Position numbers and translations under genes: made by a program
Notes under the pieces: model-generated
What the model was told of the DNA's origin: nothing
Databases searched by the model: none
What the model saw: the letters and a program-made list of their open reading frames with translations, nothing else
Part shown: positions 35,548-45,800 of the stretch, one piece after another
Numbering within the stretch: position 1 is the first letter of the stretch
Layout of the letters: each line of letters begins with the position of its first letter
Assembly: GCA_965153455.1 (NCBI GenBank)
Contig: OZ234493.1
Location: 14,870,213 to 14,934,212, forward strand
DNA length: 64,000 nucleotides
Reading direction: 5' to 3'
From: Sphagnum compactum
Lineage: Eukaryota > Bryophyta > Sphagnopsida > Sphagnales

Positions 35548-36468
35548 CAGTTCTACAGGATATATAACCATGGAACTTCTCAAAAAAATGCAAAATAACC
35601 GGATTCTGCCAGACACCCCACGGTCATTAAAACCATCTACGAAGCGGTCCTGATACATAACCGCAGTTCTCAGAAAACCAAGAACCGAATCTGATATATA
35701 ACTGCAGTTCTCACAAAAATCTATGAACCTGTCAAAATTCTGATACTTTCCCTGTTATTCCCTGAAAACCGCAGGTTCTTTCTAGGGTTTTAAAAGAAGA
35801 AACCAGAGGTTTCTCGATTCCAAACAAATTCAAAATAACCCAAACTTCAGGTTCTTAGATTCTTTAAATTTTCAAAAGCTCTAGAACCAGAGGCTCTTTG
35901 ATTTCTAAATTTCATACAACCAGAAACCGAAGATAATTTGGAAAAATCGAATAACTGACCAAACCTGGTTCTCATCTGGTTACCAAGCAGAATAATTAGC
36001 ATAATTTCCACCCACAGCTTTAGGGGCCCCAAAGAAGCAGATGGGAGCCCAAAACCGGTTCTCAGAAGATACAGGGATTTGTGACAAGCCCTAGGGGTCT
36101 CTAATAAATTTCTCAGCATTTGTTTGGGATAACAGTTTGGGAAACAAATCTGTAGACCTGGCAGCAGCTTTATTGAAGATGAGAGCGGATGCCGCAAATA
36201 GACATCAGATCAGCCTGGTAGATTCTTCAGCGTTCCTGACGTGGGAACCGAATTCGGAATGGAATTGTGAAGCTAATCCTGCGCTCGATCACTGATCAGA
36301 TGCATGCTAGTTAGTTAGAGACCAACTAATAAAGCGAACTCCTCGACACTCAATCTGCAAGCTCAACTCATATATTTTCACAACAGTATTGCTGGCTTCG
36401 ACTAAGCTCACAGGCCGCCTGACTCGGATCTATACAATAGACTTTTAAGTTGCCCTGAACTTCATCAG
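35541..36468. other. Spacer between convergent modules D and A (copy 2)
   Basis: Shared with 48190-48470, 48745-48885 and 49350-49550 of unit 3 (for example gatactttccctgttattcc, aaccgcaggtt, and gagaccaacta near 36325). Repeat B, present in units 1 and 3, is absent here. The minus-strand open frame at 35847-36197 shows no motif and is not conserved. Confidence 0.5.
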
Positions 36469-37143
36469 CTATTTCACTTTTACATTCTCCTCGTCTGCAT
36501 TCCCGCCTTCTGCAGTTCCTGCAAATTAAGAGGGTCGAGTAGTAGTACCATTAGAAAAAAAATTATGGGTCAATAACAATCATGGTTACGTTGGGTGCTC
36601 GCATGACAGCAGGCATAGGGGGTACCCACAAGAATCTCTGGTTCACATGGTTGGTTCGTCTCAAATCGCGGGGAATTGATTCTAGACGCTATGATCATGT
36701 ACAGGACATATTTTGTACAAGTTCAATCTCTGGAAGTTTACAATTTCTCAAAACTAATCGATCACACAGACTTAGTATCTCAAGTGTTTAATCTAGTACT
36801 TACCCATGATTTCTCCAATCCTTGATGATACACGTGATGATGCATTGGGTTCGACTACGACTGCCTGCAACTGAGCGTCATGGGGAGGGATGACAATTGT
36901 TTCCCGCCCATGTGGAACAAACTCTCGAGTAAGCTTGAGAAGATATCGGAGGAGTTTTACCGATTCTTTTGCCAGTCGCACTAAGAGCACGAGACTCAGG
37001 AAAACCAGGATCAGAACTTCCGCATGGGGATCATCAACATCGAACTGCGGGCTTGGAATCAGCAGCTGGAGCTCATGGCTGGAGCTGGTCACCGGTGCCA
37101 TGAGTCGAGGAGGACGTGATCCCGAGCTGGGTGGAGACTTCAT
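36469..37143 (-). CDS. Module A small protein, copy 2 (two exons, 129 aa), unknown family
   Basis: Exon 1 is 37143-36804 and exon 2 is 36518-36469, with an intron of 285 nt from GTAAGT to TTTGCAG. Joining gives a continuous 129-aa frame, which copy 3 matches residue by residue. Features: MKSPPSSGSRPPRLMAPV, Ser/Pro-rich; a hydrophobic stretch AEVLILVFLSLVLLV at residues 41-55; a basic amphipathic helix RLAKESVKLLRYLLKLTREF; PPHDAQLQAVVVEPNASSRV; and an acidic tail across the junction (TAEGGNADEENVKVK, then stop). The short hydrophobic stretch suggests membrane association or a helical hairpin. The start is chosen because all four copies share it, while upstream frames differ by indels. No protein family was recognised. 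It could be a real gene or an ORF of an unclassified mobile element. Confidence 0.6.
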
Positions 37144-37291
37144 AATCAATTTGTGAGCAGAAGCAGATGATCGACGGTAGTGCTGCAGCTCCTCCCCTCC
37201 TCCTGCAGCTTGTCCTGCAACAGCAAACAAAGCTCACTGGTAAAGACGTCGTTGTAGCCACAAAAGAAGCCTTGAAGATGAAGAAGGAAAA

Positions 37292-37685
37292 GCAGGATGA
37301 AGCACAAGCACTTATGCTTGCTCTATTTGTAGACCCTAGGAAAGTTTTCCTAGAACATCCTGTAACGTCGTTTTTTTCTAGTTGACTAACTGGGCGGGCC
37401 CTATCAGGATAAATTACGAAGGAATCCTTGATTTAGACCCTAGGAAAGTTTTCCTAGAACATCCTGTAACGTCGTTTTTTTCTAGTTGACTAACTGGGCG
37501 GGCCCTATCAGGATAAATTACCAAGGAATCCTTGATTTAGACAAATCAAGGATTCCTTGGTAATTTATCCTGATAGGGCCCGCCCAGTTAGTCAACTAGA
37601 AAAAAACGACGTTACAGGATGTTCTAGGAAAACTTTCCTAGGGTCTACAAATAGAGCAAGCATAAGTGCTTGTGCTTTATCCTGC
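37292..37685. repeat. Long inverted repeat 5' of module A copy 2
   Basis: A 104-bp unit (tagaccctaggaaagttttc and onward) occurs in direct orientation at 37330-37433 and 37434-37537, then in inverted orientation at 37543-37647. The centre is a palindrome around agac (37539-37542) flanked by ccaaggaatccttgattt. The outermost 40 bp (gcaggat-aagcacaagcact at 37292) also pairs with 37648-37685. Differences between arms are very few (for example tacgaagg against taccaagg). It could form a hairpin of roughly 145 bp. The sequence is unrelated to the inverted repeats of copies 1 and 3. Confidence 0.9.
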
Positions 37686-37689
37686 CCTT

Positions 37690-37960
37690 TGCTTGCTTCC
37701 TTGAAGATAAATTTTCACTTTATTCCCGCTCCAACTAGTTGCAACATAATATATGGTATGAAAAAAGCTGCAAGCACACTGTCATGACTCCTATAAATAA
37801 TATGTAAATTTGTAGAGGCTTGAGGCTTGAGCCCTGGGGTGGGGGCAATCTCAAATAAGCTACAGCCCTGCCCAGCTCAGCACATTTTGGGAATATCCCC
37901 CACGTGTTAGCAGCCTCACTCAACTTGAATCAGGGTTTCTTTGAGGATTTTGTCATGCAG
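37690..37960. repeat. Module A 5' flank (copy 2), conserved with copy 3
   Basis: From gcttgcttccttgaagataa through cactcaacttgaa, this is nearly the same as 51752-52000. On the minus strand it lies 5' of the module A ORF and would be its promoter or leader. Part of it is found inverted at 9950-10075. Confidence 0.75.
37788..37804. promoter_or_regulatory. Possible TATA element, orientation ambiguous
   Basis: ctataaataatat in the conserved 5' flank, repeated at 51858-51870 in copy 3, reads TATAAATA on the plus strand and TATTTATAG on the minus strand. It lies about 650 bp upstream of the module A start codon, beyond the inverted repeat. Conservation between copies may reflect recent duplication only. 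Confidence 0.25.
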
Positions 37961-37964
37961 TCAA

Positions 37965-38230
37965 AGTGGCGATCATCCAGAAAATAATTTAGCCAAATTT
38001 GGCTACATGTTAGATATGAAAGTAGAAAAAAAAAAGAACCTATGTTGTCTACGTTGTCTTGTGGCTACCTACTAGAAGTTATCATAAAATTCTGATGATT
38101 TGAATTTTTTAGCTTCTTCGAAATCTGGTGAATTCTGGTCATTTCTTTTCCGTGAAAATTCCTTTGCATAGGTCGAAATTTGGCGAAAACTTGCCAGTAA
38201 AAGAAATGCTGACTCAAAGCATGAGGCAAA
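37965..38230 (+). repeat. Dispersed repeat F, copy 2
   Basis: Similar in the same orientation to 2615-2865 along its full length. The first 90 bp also match 52020-52095, after which copy 3 diverges. It marks the right edge of the composite unit or an adjacent element. Confidence 0.65.
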
Positions 38231-39650
38231 ACCTTACAGTAAGCCAAAACAAATCCAGACTCCCAGGGCATAGGGGTGTGAGGGATCTTATGCCTAGTAT
38301 TTGTGGATCAGGAGGGTCCAATCTATGCCTACCTCTTTAACCCTCCTCTTTTCTAGGAGGTGCATTTCAGGGGGTATACTTGGGGCCAGTGTGTTTTTTA
38401 TTTTTTAATTTTTAGAAATTAAAAAAAATCCAATTTTGTAGGGTAGCAACAGAGGCCAGCATCCCCAGACAGATTTTGACTTAATTAGATGATGTGACTC
38501 CTGAGTTCAAATTTATTTATTTTGTCTTGCAACGAGCTGCTTTGATTTGCCCATCACTGAAAAAATGAAACTATGGAGGCTCTCCAAAATAGAAAGTTCT
38601 GTTTTGAAGTATAGAGTTCATCCCCTTTGGCGCACCTATATAGGTGAAAGGAGGACAACATTTGCCAAAACATATGGGATAAAAGTGAGGTGCTATGAAG
38701 AACATGTTAGGGAACACATTGAGAACTTGGGGAACACATTGGGAACCCATTGAGAACTTGAACGTAAGCTAGTGGGAACACATTGGGAACCAAGGAAGAA
38801 TGAAAAAAAATCCCTGCCCCCCTCCCCCCAAAACTTAAAAGGAAAAAAAGCAAGGCACCTTGCGTGCATGCTCGGGCCTTCCCATTGGCTGCATCAAATT
38901 TCTCTTCCCAAAAGAGTTCGTCACCATTTTCGGCCTGGGCTAATACCCCTTGCACAGAACACCCTACCCATTAAATCATGAATCTAGTGGAGAGACCTGT
39001 AGCAACCACCACCCAAAAAAGAAAATTTTGCAATTTAAAAATTAAAAAAACAATTTGGCAAAAAAGTGAATCAGTGTTGCCAAATGACTATCTGAGGTCA
39101 ATGATATATTTTTCAATTTTCTGATGTTGCATCATTGGCTAGCATCCCAAGAGGGATTTAACATTAATTGGCAACCTATCCAAATAATAAGAAAATTATT
39201 TTTCATAATGCTTCCAAACTAAAATCAGAGTCCAAATGTGGTGAAAATTTTACAACTTTTTTTTTGGAAGTTTGATTATTGTTCCCAATCAAAGAGAAAA
39301 TATTGTGACTGAACATGCTTTTTTTAAAAACATTTCACATTTTGACAAATTTTTACACCGAAAAAAATGATGCTGGAGGCCCTCCAAATACACATAGGAA
39401 ATTTCTCCAAGTGCTTTATTGTATTATACAAGCATTTACGTACCTTAAAGGTTATATGTGAAGCTTGGTGTCTCAATTCTTCTATTTTTTTATGTCCTTT
39501 GAATCTTGATCTCTTGATCGGTGTTTTCATTTCTTTCATTTTTTGATCTTGAAAATTTGGCAAAATTGGTCATTCTTTGTACCCAAATTTGCAATTGGTT
39601 TGGAAATAAAAATCATATGCCACTTGAATTTGATTCAACATAAAAGTTAT
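38231..39650. other. No gene recognised
   Basis: Non-coding. Short direct repeats of gggaacacattg and gagaacttg occur at 38710-38790. Two segments (about 38440-38480 and 39110-39150) share ggc-agcatccc-aga--gatttt and may be old repeat copies. Open frames here lack motifs and overlap on opposite strands. Confidence 0.4.
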
Positions 39651-39654
39651 TGTA

Positions 39655-39975
39655 TTTTATTGGCCTTGCGTACCAAGGCAAGGATATTGTGTTTAGATTC
39701 ATTTTAGAGTATACTAGCTTATGGGATTTTGGCCCCTATGTAATAGGTCTGTTTTTATATGAGGATTGGAAAAGATGATATTTTGGCTTGTATTGAAACT
39801 TGAGAGTTGTTATAGAATTATAATATCTTGAGGGATTTTGATTTGTTTTAGAGGATTTTTTGAAGATTATATTTTTGCATAGTGAAATATTTGAGTTTCC
39901 ATAATTCTTCTTTTGCCTTAAGATACTTTTTATTGTAAATGGCAAGGCCACAGTGTGACACACCCCTTGTTAATT
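39655..39975 (+). repeat. Dispersed repeat C, copy 1
   Basis: About 320 bp from ttggccttgcgtaccaaggc to ggcaaggccacagtgtgaca. It is the reverse-complement match of 49730-50052. It contains ccttg/caagg palindromic pieces at both ends and may be a small non-autonomous element. Confidence 0.75.
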
Positions 39976-41270
39976 TTGTTTTGATTGAAAATATACGAGA
40001 TATTTATAATACTTGGGCTCTGTGTTGTTGTGCACTACTAAAGACAATCAATTGTCCAAAAAAAATGATTAATGACATTGCATGCAATTTGAATTCAAAT
40101 TTGATTAAATGAGATGCAAATGGATGCAATAAAGCATTGAAAGTTTGCTCGCAACTATGCTGTTGAAAAAATAATCTTGAAACGACACTTTTTCATTGCT
40201 TTTTATTTTAAAATGACTAAATAAATTTCCATTTGAAATTGTCCAAAGAACGACTTATAAAACCTAAAATTGTCCTACCTAAAACTAGTTCCAATGAATC
40301 ATAGACAGGTGGATAGCCACCAAAGCTTTTAGCACCTCGACATACTTATCAAAACAGTACAATTTAAATGTCTGAAAATTTCAGGACTCTTCTGATAATT
40401 TGAATTTTCAAGGTCTTAAATCACTTTTATTTTCAAATCGATCAAAAGTGGCCATACTTTTATTATTGGACTAACATGTATCTAGAGAGTAAAAGTTCCT
40501 CATTATATAAGGTCCAGTGTCTTTTGTACCAAACATGCCGTGTACATTTTGTGGATGGTTTTCCATCCTTGTGTGTATATATATGTATATATACAGGTCT
40601 CTGTTGTTTGTACCAAACATCTGCAAATCTCAATTCATATGACTGAAATATAGAAAGAGATACTCAGCCCGTTGCGTGGGTGGCCCCACCGATAAACCTG
40701 AATCCTTAACATCAGGAGTAATCTGAACCGCACGCTGGGGATGGCGTGTCACTTAAGGAAAATATGTTTGAAATTTCCACACTGAGCAACAACAGACGTC
40801 CTCTTCTGGTAGCAGCTGTGTAGCTTGACTTTCAGTTCATGGAGCCCTAAAACCTTTCACTGAAAATTATGTATCAAAGGGGCAACCTTCCCAACCACAA
40901 TTTCTGGCTCTTGGATATTTTTCATTATTCCCGTAGAGAGGGGAGATTATTGACACATCTATCTATGAAGGAAGGTAGTTTGTTTTGTGGTTATGAGATC
41001 CACCAAACCGGGACGCTTCAGATTGTGTTCTTGATGTCTTTGGGAAGCTCTCGACGAGGAGGGGTGCATGCGCTTGGTTCCATGACATTTGGACTTGCTG
41101 TGCAACAGTTCTTGAATAATGAATGATTTCAGCACTGAAAATTAAATTAAATCAGAGCTGAAAATTTGGGAGGAATTGGAATGTGCCTTTGGTGTTGTTG
41201 GAAAGAAAGATCTTGACAAGCAGGATTTAATGAATTTTTTTGGGTAAGATTTGGATTCAGCGTAGTGGAA
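39976..41270. other. No gene recognised; single copy of the tactcagcc motif
   Basis: At 40655-40700, agaaagagatactcagcccg is followed by ttgcgtgggtggccccacc, which matches the repeated arm of the inverted repeat at 19.2-19.5 kb. A tatatg microsatellite is at about 40575-40600. The open frame at 40869-41126 has no motif. Confidence 0.4.
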
Positions 41271-42058
41271 GGGCACCTTACAAGGTGTAATATGTGGTTC
41301 GACAGAGATGGGTGTTTTGACAAATAAAATGCCTGCTCTACAGGCATTTTGTTTTCTGAAATGCTCATCCTTGTTATCTCCTACCTAGTATCTGACAGGT
41401 ACCTACAAGGTATTGTGAGAATTGATTTTTATGAATAAATCTAGTGTGACAATTTTTATGCCATTTGAAGCCCTTGAGGGTGAGCTTTACAGGAATCTGG
41501 CGCACAGTCAGGTCCGTCTCACAGGGCCCTTCCCTTATTCCCGTAATGCCCACCCCCCAAAGGCTTTTAGCCTACACTAGTTACAGCTAGGAGAAAACAT
41601 GTAATGGAAAGTGGCAGCAGAAGTAGATTCTAGAGTGGCAGTGACCACTGGAAAGGTGCTCTAAAGAAAGGGAGACCAATCTGGGTCTGCAATGGGTGGA
41701 AATTTTGATGTAGAAGAAACTCAGGGTAGAATTTTCCCAGTGTAATTGGAGAGCACCTTACCTTCAATGAAATTTTGGCTTACCTCTTGATTTTGTCTTT
41801 CCATGCTAAAGTTATTTTCTGACAGGTTTTAAAACTAGATATATTGCACAGAGAGAATAATACTGCATTACTCCAATGACAACAGCCATCCAATATAAAA
41901 GAAAATTGTTTCCTATTTCTTTCCAAAGGGTAAGGACGAAGGATCTCAAAGGGTCATTATGGAGAATTCAGGTCCCTCACTCAAGAGGACTCCTGCCTGC
42001 TGCTGAGCCCTCATTCCCAGAACAGCCCCATATTCACTCTCCTTACCCTACACATCGG
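41271..42058 (+). repeat. Module D, copy 3, left part (before the LINE)
   Basis: Matches 32477-33245 of copy 2 in order (gcaccttacaaggtgtaa, caggtccgtctcacagggcc, ttagcctacactagttacag and cttaccctac). It is interrupted at 42058 by the LINE and resumes at 45801. Confidence 0.8.
42041..42058. repeat. Target-site duplication, left copy
   Basis: ccttaccctacacatcgg (18 bp) is repeated exactly at 45783-45800. Copy 2 of module D has a single related site (ccttaccctactgtccg at about 33241), which supports this as the LINE insertion point. Confidence 0.9.
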
Positions 42059-42060
42059 TC

Positions 42061-44049
42061 ACCCAATCGGTGGAAGAGAGAGGGGGACGAATCGAAGCTT
42101 CCCCCTCGGTGAGGAAACTATCCGATCACTCGCCCCTCTCCATCTCGATCTGGGGGTCACAACGGCCAGCGCCAGGTAATCGCCTGCATTACTTCGACCT
42201 CTCTCTTCTGGGAGAAGAAAGGGGGAAGAAGGACATGTTGGAAGCGTGGGCCGGAGCTCACCCCCCTCCTGACACCCACGACCACAGTTTTGACTGGCCG
42301 GCCTGGCTAGAAACAGCCACGGGCCGGGTAATGCGCTGCAACGCGCGCCTCTCGAAAGAGAAAAGGAAAGCGCGGGGAGCTTGCATCAGAGCCTGTTCAA
42401 AAAAGATTCAGCTGGCCGAAGCCCAGCTGCAATCGAACCCGGCCAACACAAAAATCCGAGACATACTCTCGGATGCACAGGAGAAGCTAGCAGGAATCTT
42501 CCAGAGCTCTGTAGAGAGGAACCACCACCTCACCTCCTCCAGCTGGTTGAGATATGGCGACACCTGCTCCAAATCATTCTTCGACTTCCACCGAGTCGGA
42601 AAGAAAAAAACGCTCCTCCGGGAGCTCGAAACAGAGGAGGGATCAATCGGGGGTCAGAGTGATCTGGCCCTCTACGTTACTAGCTTCTACGCCAAGCTCT
42701 ACACCTCGGACGCCGAGGCCCCAGGAACGAAGGAGGCGCAAGAGGTATGCTGGCAGAGTGTCCCGCGCAAGGCAACACCAGCTATGAACGAGAGATTGGT
42801 CAAGGACCTCTCCTTAAAAGACATTTCAGAAGCGATCAGAGCGCTTCCCAAAGGAAAGGCCCCAGGACACGACGGCATCCCGATAGAGTTCTTCCAGGAA
42901 CTCGAAGCGGAAATTGCCCCCACCTTGCTCCTCGCATACACGGCCATGCTCAGGTCCGGAGCAACATCAACTTTCATAAATAAGGGGATCATCACCCTTA
43001 TCCCCAAATCCGGGGACAGAGCTAAACTGAACAACTGGAGGCCGATCACCCTCCTCGGCAGCATCTACAAAATCCTAGCTAAAACCCTCGCGAACAGACT
43101 CCGGTCGGAACTCAATGAGGTCATCAGACCCAACCAGACCGGATTCGTTGAGGGTAGGTGCATTTTGGACAATGTGTTCATGGCCCAGGAGGGCCTTACC
43201 TGGGCGGAAGAGAGCAACCAGGACCTGGTGCTCCTCCTTCTGGACTTCAAAAAAGCCTTTGACCGCATAGAATGGGGATTCCTATTCAAGGCCCTGGAAC
43301 AACTAAGATTCTGCCAGACCTGGGTGAACTGGGTCACCTCCCTCTACCGGGAGGCCACCTCAACCATCAAGATAAACGGGGCCTCTGGCCCTGACTTCCA
43401 GCTCCAGAGGTCAGTGAGGCAGGGCTGCCCATTAGCTCCCTACCTCTTTATCCTCGCCACTGACGTCCTCGGACACATGCTGGACGACCCCAAGTTCGGA
43501 GTCGAAGGTCTCTCACTTCCCAGGGGAGGCCTGCTAAGAGACCAGACCTTTGCCGATGACACGGCACTTTACCTGCAGGGCTCACCAGCTAACCTTGACA
43601 GGACTCAGGAGGTTCTCAGAACTTTCTGTCGAGCATCAGGAGCCAAGGTTAACTGGTCGAAATCAGCGGCCATCTGGGCCAGTCAGAGAGAGAAACCCTG
43701 GAAGTGGGGTGAAGAGGAGGGGCTAAAATGGATCCCGAAAGGAAAAGGCACGAGATACCTAGGTATCCAGGTCGGATTTCACCTCCCCACGAAGGCTAAC
43801 TTCGACATAATGATGTTGTCGCTCAAAAGCAAGCTCATCTCCTGGAGCCACAACACGCTCTCCTTGGCAGGAAGGATTCTGGTCGCGAACCAGGTCCTCC
43901 TCGCTTCGACCTGGTACCTAGCCGCCTGCTGGAACCCGGACCCCAGGATGAGTAACCAGGTCAGAGGCCTGGTAAGGAATTTCATCTGGGGGGAAAGGAG
44001 GCCCCCACTCGAGCGAAAGTCAAGTGGGAAACGCTTGCTCTTCCCCTAG
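42061..44049 (+). pseudogene. LINE ORF2: end of endonuclease plus reverse transcriptase
   Basis: The frame is open through the left junction; the first in-frame residues come from truncation, not a true start. Numbered from 42070, SDHSPL (residues 18-23) is the last APE-endonuclease motif. Then come ITLIPKSGDRAKLNNWRPIT and GFVEGRCILDNVFMAQE (RT palm and fingers), LLLLDFKKAFDRIEW with catalytic Asp near residue 392, VRQGCPLAPYLFILA, and FADDTALYL with the Asp pair at 496-497. All RT catalytic acids are present. The frame ends early because a G run near 43988-43993 has six G where seven are needed to continue into the C-terminal part. Confidence 0.92.
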
Positions 44050-45743
44050 CACAAGGAGGGCTGGGGGTCACCGACCCCAAGTCGCAATTGGAGGCCCTTC
44101 TCGCCAAACTCTTGGTAAGAGGGCTTGCCCCCGGGGGGGAGCCATGGAAAGAACTGGTCTAGCACAACGCAGGCCGGACGCAACTCCCACGCCACGGCAA
44201 AGGCCCCTCCACTCCGGATATGAATTGGTTACTCGCGGCCCCCAAACTGAAACGCCTGAAATGCTCAATGTGGAGGAGCATCGTGGAAGCCTGGATCAAT
44301 GCGAGGTCGGGCCTGTGCAAAGCAGACCCAACCTCCCCAGCGGAAATTCTCCGCCAGCCTATCTTTGGCAACCAGTCCATCCTAAACCAGAGAAGAGTCC
44401 CACTGGGCGTAGGAGGCCAGAGAGAAGGAAACTCTTTCGCTCAAGTCGGGCACACCAGAGTCAAGGACTTCTGGAACAACTCGACGAGAGGATGGAAGAG
44501 CCTAACCACCCTCGGCATGAGCCATCACCCCTCCAACAGGGAATGCAGGGAGAGGATCGTCTCAAGCATTCCCTGGAGACCGGACGAACTCGAAGACCAA
44601 ACTCGGGTGGGCGACTGGATCGCCAACCTAGCCCCCCCCGCTGGCAACCCCCTAGACTGGGTATATCTTGTTCTCGCTAAGGAAGGAGACACCGCCACGG
44701 TTCTCGAATTCAAAAAAACCTCGACCAGCAGCCGCATCCAGCTGTCGTCCAACCAGGCTATCAAGATCTCCACCATCAACCACCAGCCCATCAGAGTGCT
44801 CTCACAAGAGAACCCCAAGGCGACACTCAAGGTGGCCAGGGACCCCCCGGCCCCCGACAAAAAAGCTTTGCTCTACTGGATCTTCGACTCCGGCCTTATC
44901 CAAAACCTACCATGGGATCCAGGGGAATGGCACTGGCAACCAAGCCCCCCCTTGGGAGACGCCCCCTTCTTCGGCTACTCGGCGAAAAGGGGATATTCCA
45001 GCATCCGCAAATCCGCCCACATGTCGAGCATGGCCACTTTTCTTAAAGACCTCAACCTTCGCAACTCCACCACGACCCAGCTGACGGCCAGGATCTGGCA
45101 CAGCGCGCGCCCACGGAAGGTGGGCACGCTCATCTGGCTTATCTTAAACAATGGACTCCTGGTCGGGACCTGGCTCCGGACGATGGGCCTCCCCTCGCTC
45201 TGCAAGGTCTGCGATGCCAACAAAGAAGAATCGCCCCAACATTGCCTCCTGGAGTGCGATATGGCCCAACGCGCCTGGGACGCCTACAAACGAATCTGGT
45301 CGAAATGGCACTCGCCAGACAGCCCTGAAATCACCTGGCCCTTTGTCCTCTTGGGCGAAGCCACCATTGAGCAAGAGGACGACCCACTGGGGCGTCTGGC
45401 TTACCACGTCGGCGGATTCACCTACCCCAGACAACCACTGGACATTCTGCGTAGCTTAATTGTCTATAGACTCTGGACTGAAAGGTGTAGGAAACACTAT
45501 GAAAATAAGTACTCTCTCACCGCGGTCCTCACCCAGGCCTGGGTGGCCACCGTTGAGGTTGGTATGGCCTCCTGGAAAGCCATTAAATCTCAGCGGCCCA
45601 CCAAGGACCCGGACACTCAAGCTAGTATTGAGTCTGAGTTTAGGAAAGAATGGCTCCACAGGAGCATCATGGGGACGGATAGCGCCACCATCCGGTGGCA
45701 CTTCCCCCCCCCCTTGTATTTCACCAATTTAATTATTGAATGA
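44050..45743 (+). pseudogene. LINE ORF2 C-terminal part with zf-RVT domain
   Basis: The same protein continues in the next frame from about 43990 (KVKWETLALPLAQGGLGV). A TAG stop lies at 44160-44162, after which the frame is open to the TGA at 45741-45743. The end carries the plant zf-RVT pattern: ARIWHSARPRKVGTLIWLIL, LPSLCKVCDANKEESPQHCL and ECDMAQRAWD, with Cys-x2-Cys and His-x4-Cys ligands (about 45090-45290). A shorter inner start at 44220 is not needed for the element's biology. Dense open frames on other strands here are shadows of GC-rich coding sequence. Confidence 0.88.
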
Positions 45744-45782
45744 TGATGGGGCTGCTGCCTCCCTCCCCGTCTGGGGTTTCTC

Positions 45783-45800
45783 CCTTACCCTACACATCGG
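45783..45800. repeat. Target-site duplication, right copy
   Basis: Exact repeat of 42041-42058. The sequence then continues as accctactaggcaaagaaca, as in module D copy 2 (about 33257), so the empty site can be reconstructed by eye. Confidence 0.9.

Larger units (their letters stand above)
42059..45782 (+). mobile_element. 5'-truncated L1-like LINE, about 3.7 kb
   Basis: A GC-rich island in AT-rich DNA, bounded by an 18-bp target-site duplication and splitting module D copy 3. It retains the last part of the endonuclease, the reverse transcriptase and the zf-RVT C-terminal region. ORF1 and most of the endonuclease are absent, as expected for a 5'-truncated target-primed insertion. The right end (gggctgctgcctccctcccc, then gtctggggtttct) has no poly(A) tail or clear simple-repeat tail, which is unusual for an L1-type element. 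One single-base deletion and one stop codon interrupt the frame, so the copy is not functional, but it appears young. Confidence 0.9.

Noticed and set aside
37377-37560. Target-site duplications around the direct 104-bp repeats in the copy 2 inverted repeat
   Set aside because: The direct repeats are part of the inverted-repeat structure itself and are not flanking duplications of an insertion.
42381-42983. Additional open frames on both strands inside the LINE
   Set aside because: Shadows of GC-rich coding sequence. The ORF2 frame carries all RT motifs.
44525-45434. Minus-strand frames of 64-111 aa within the LINE C-terminal part
   Set aside because: Antisense shadows with no motif. The plus strand has zf-RVT.
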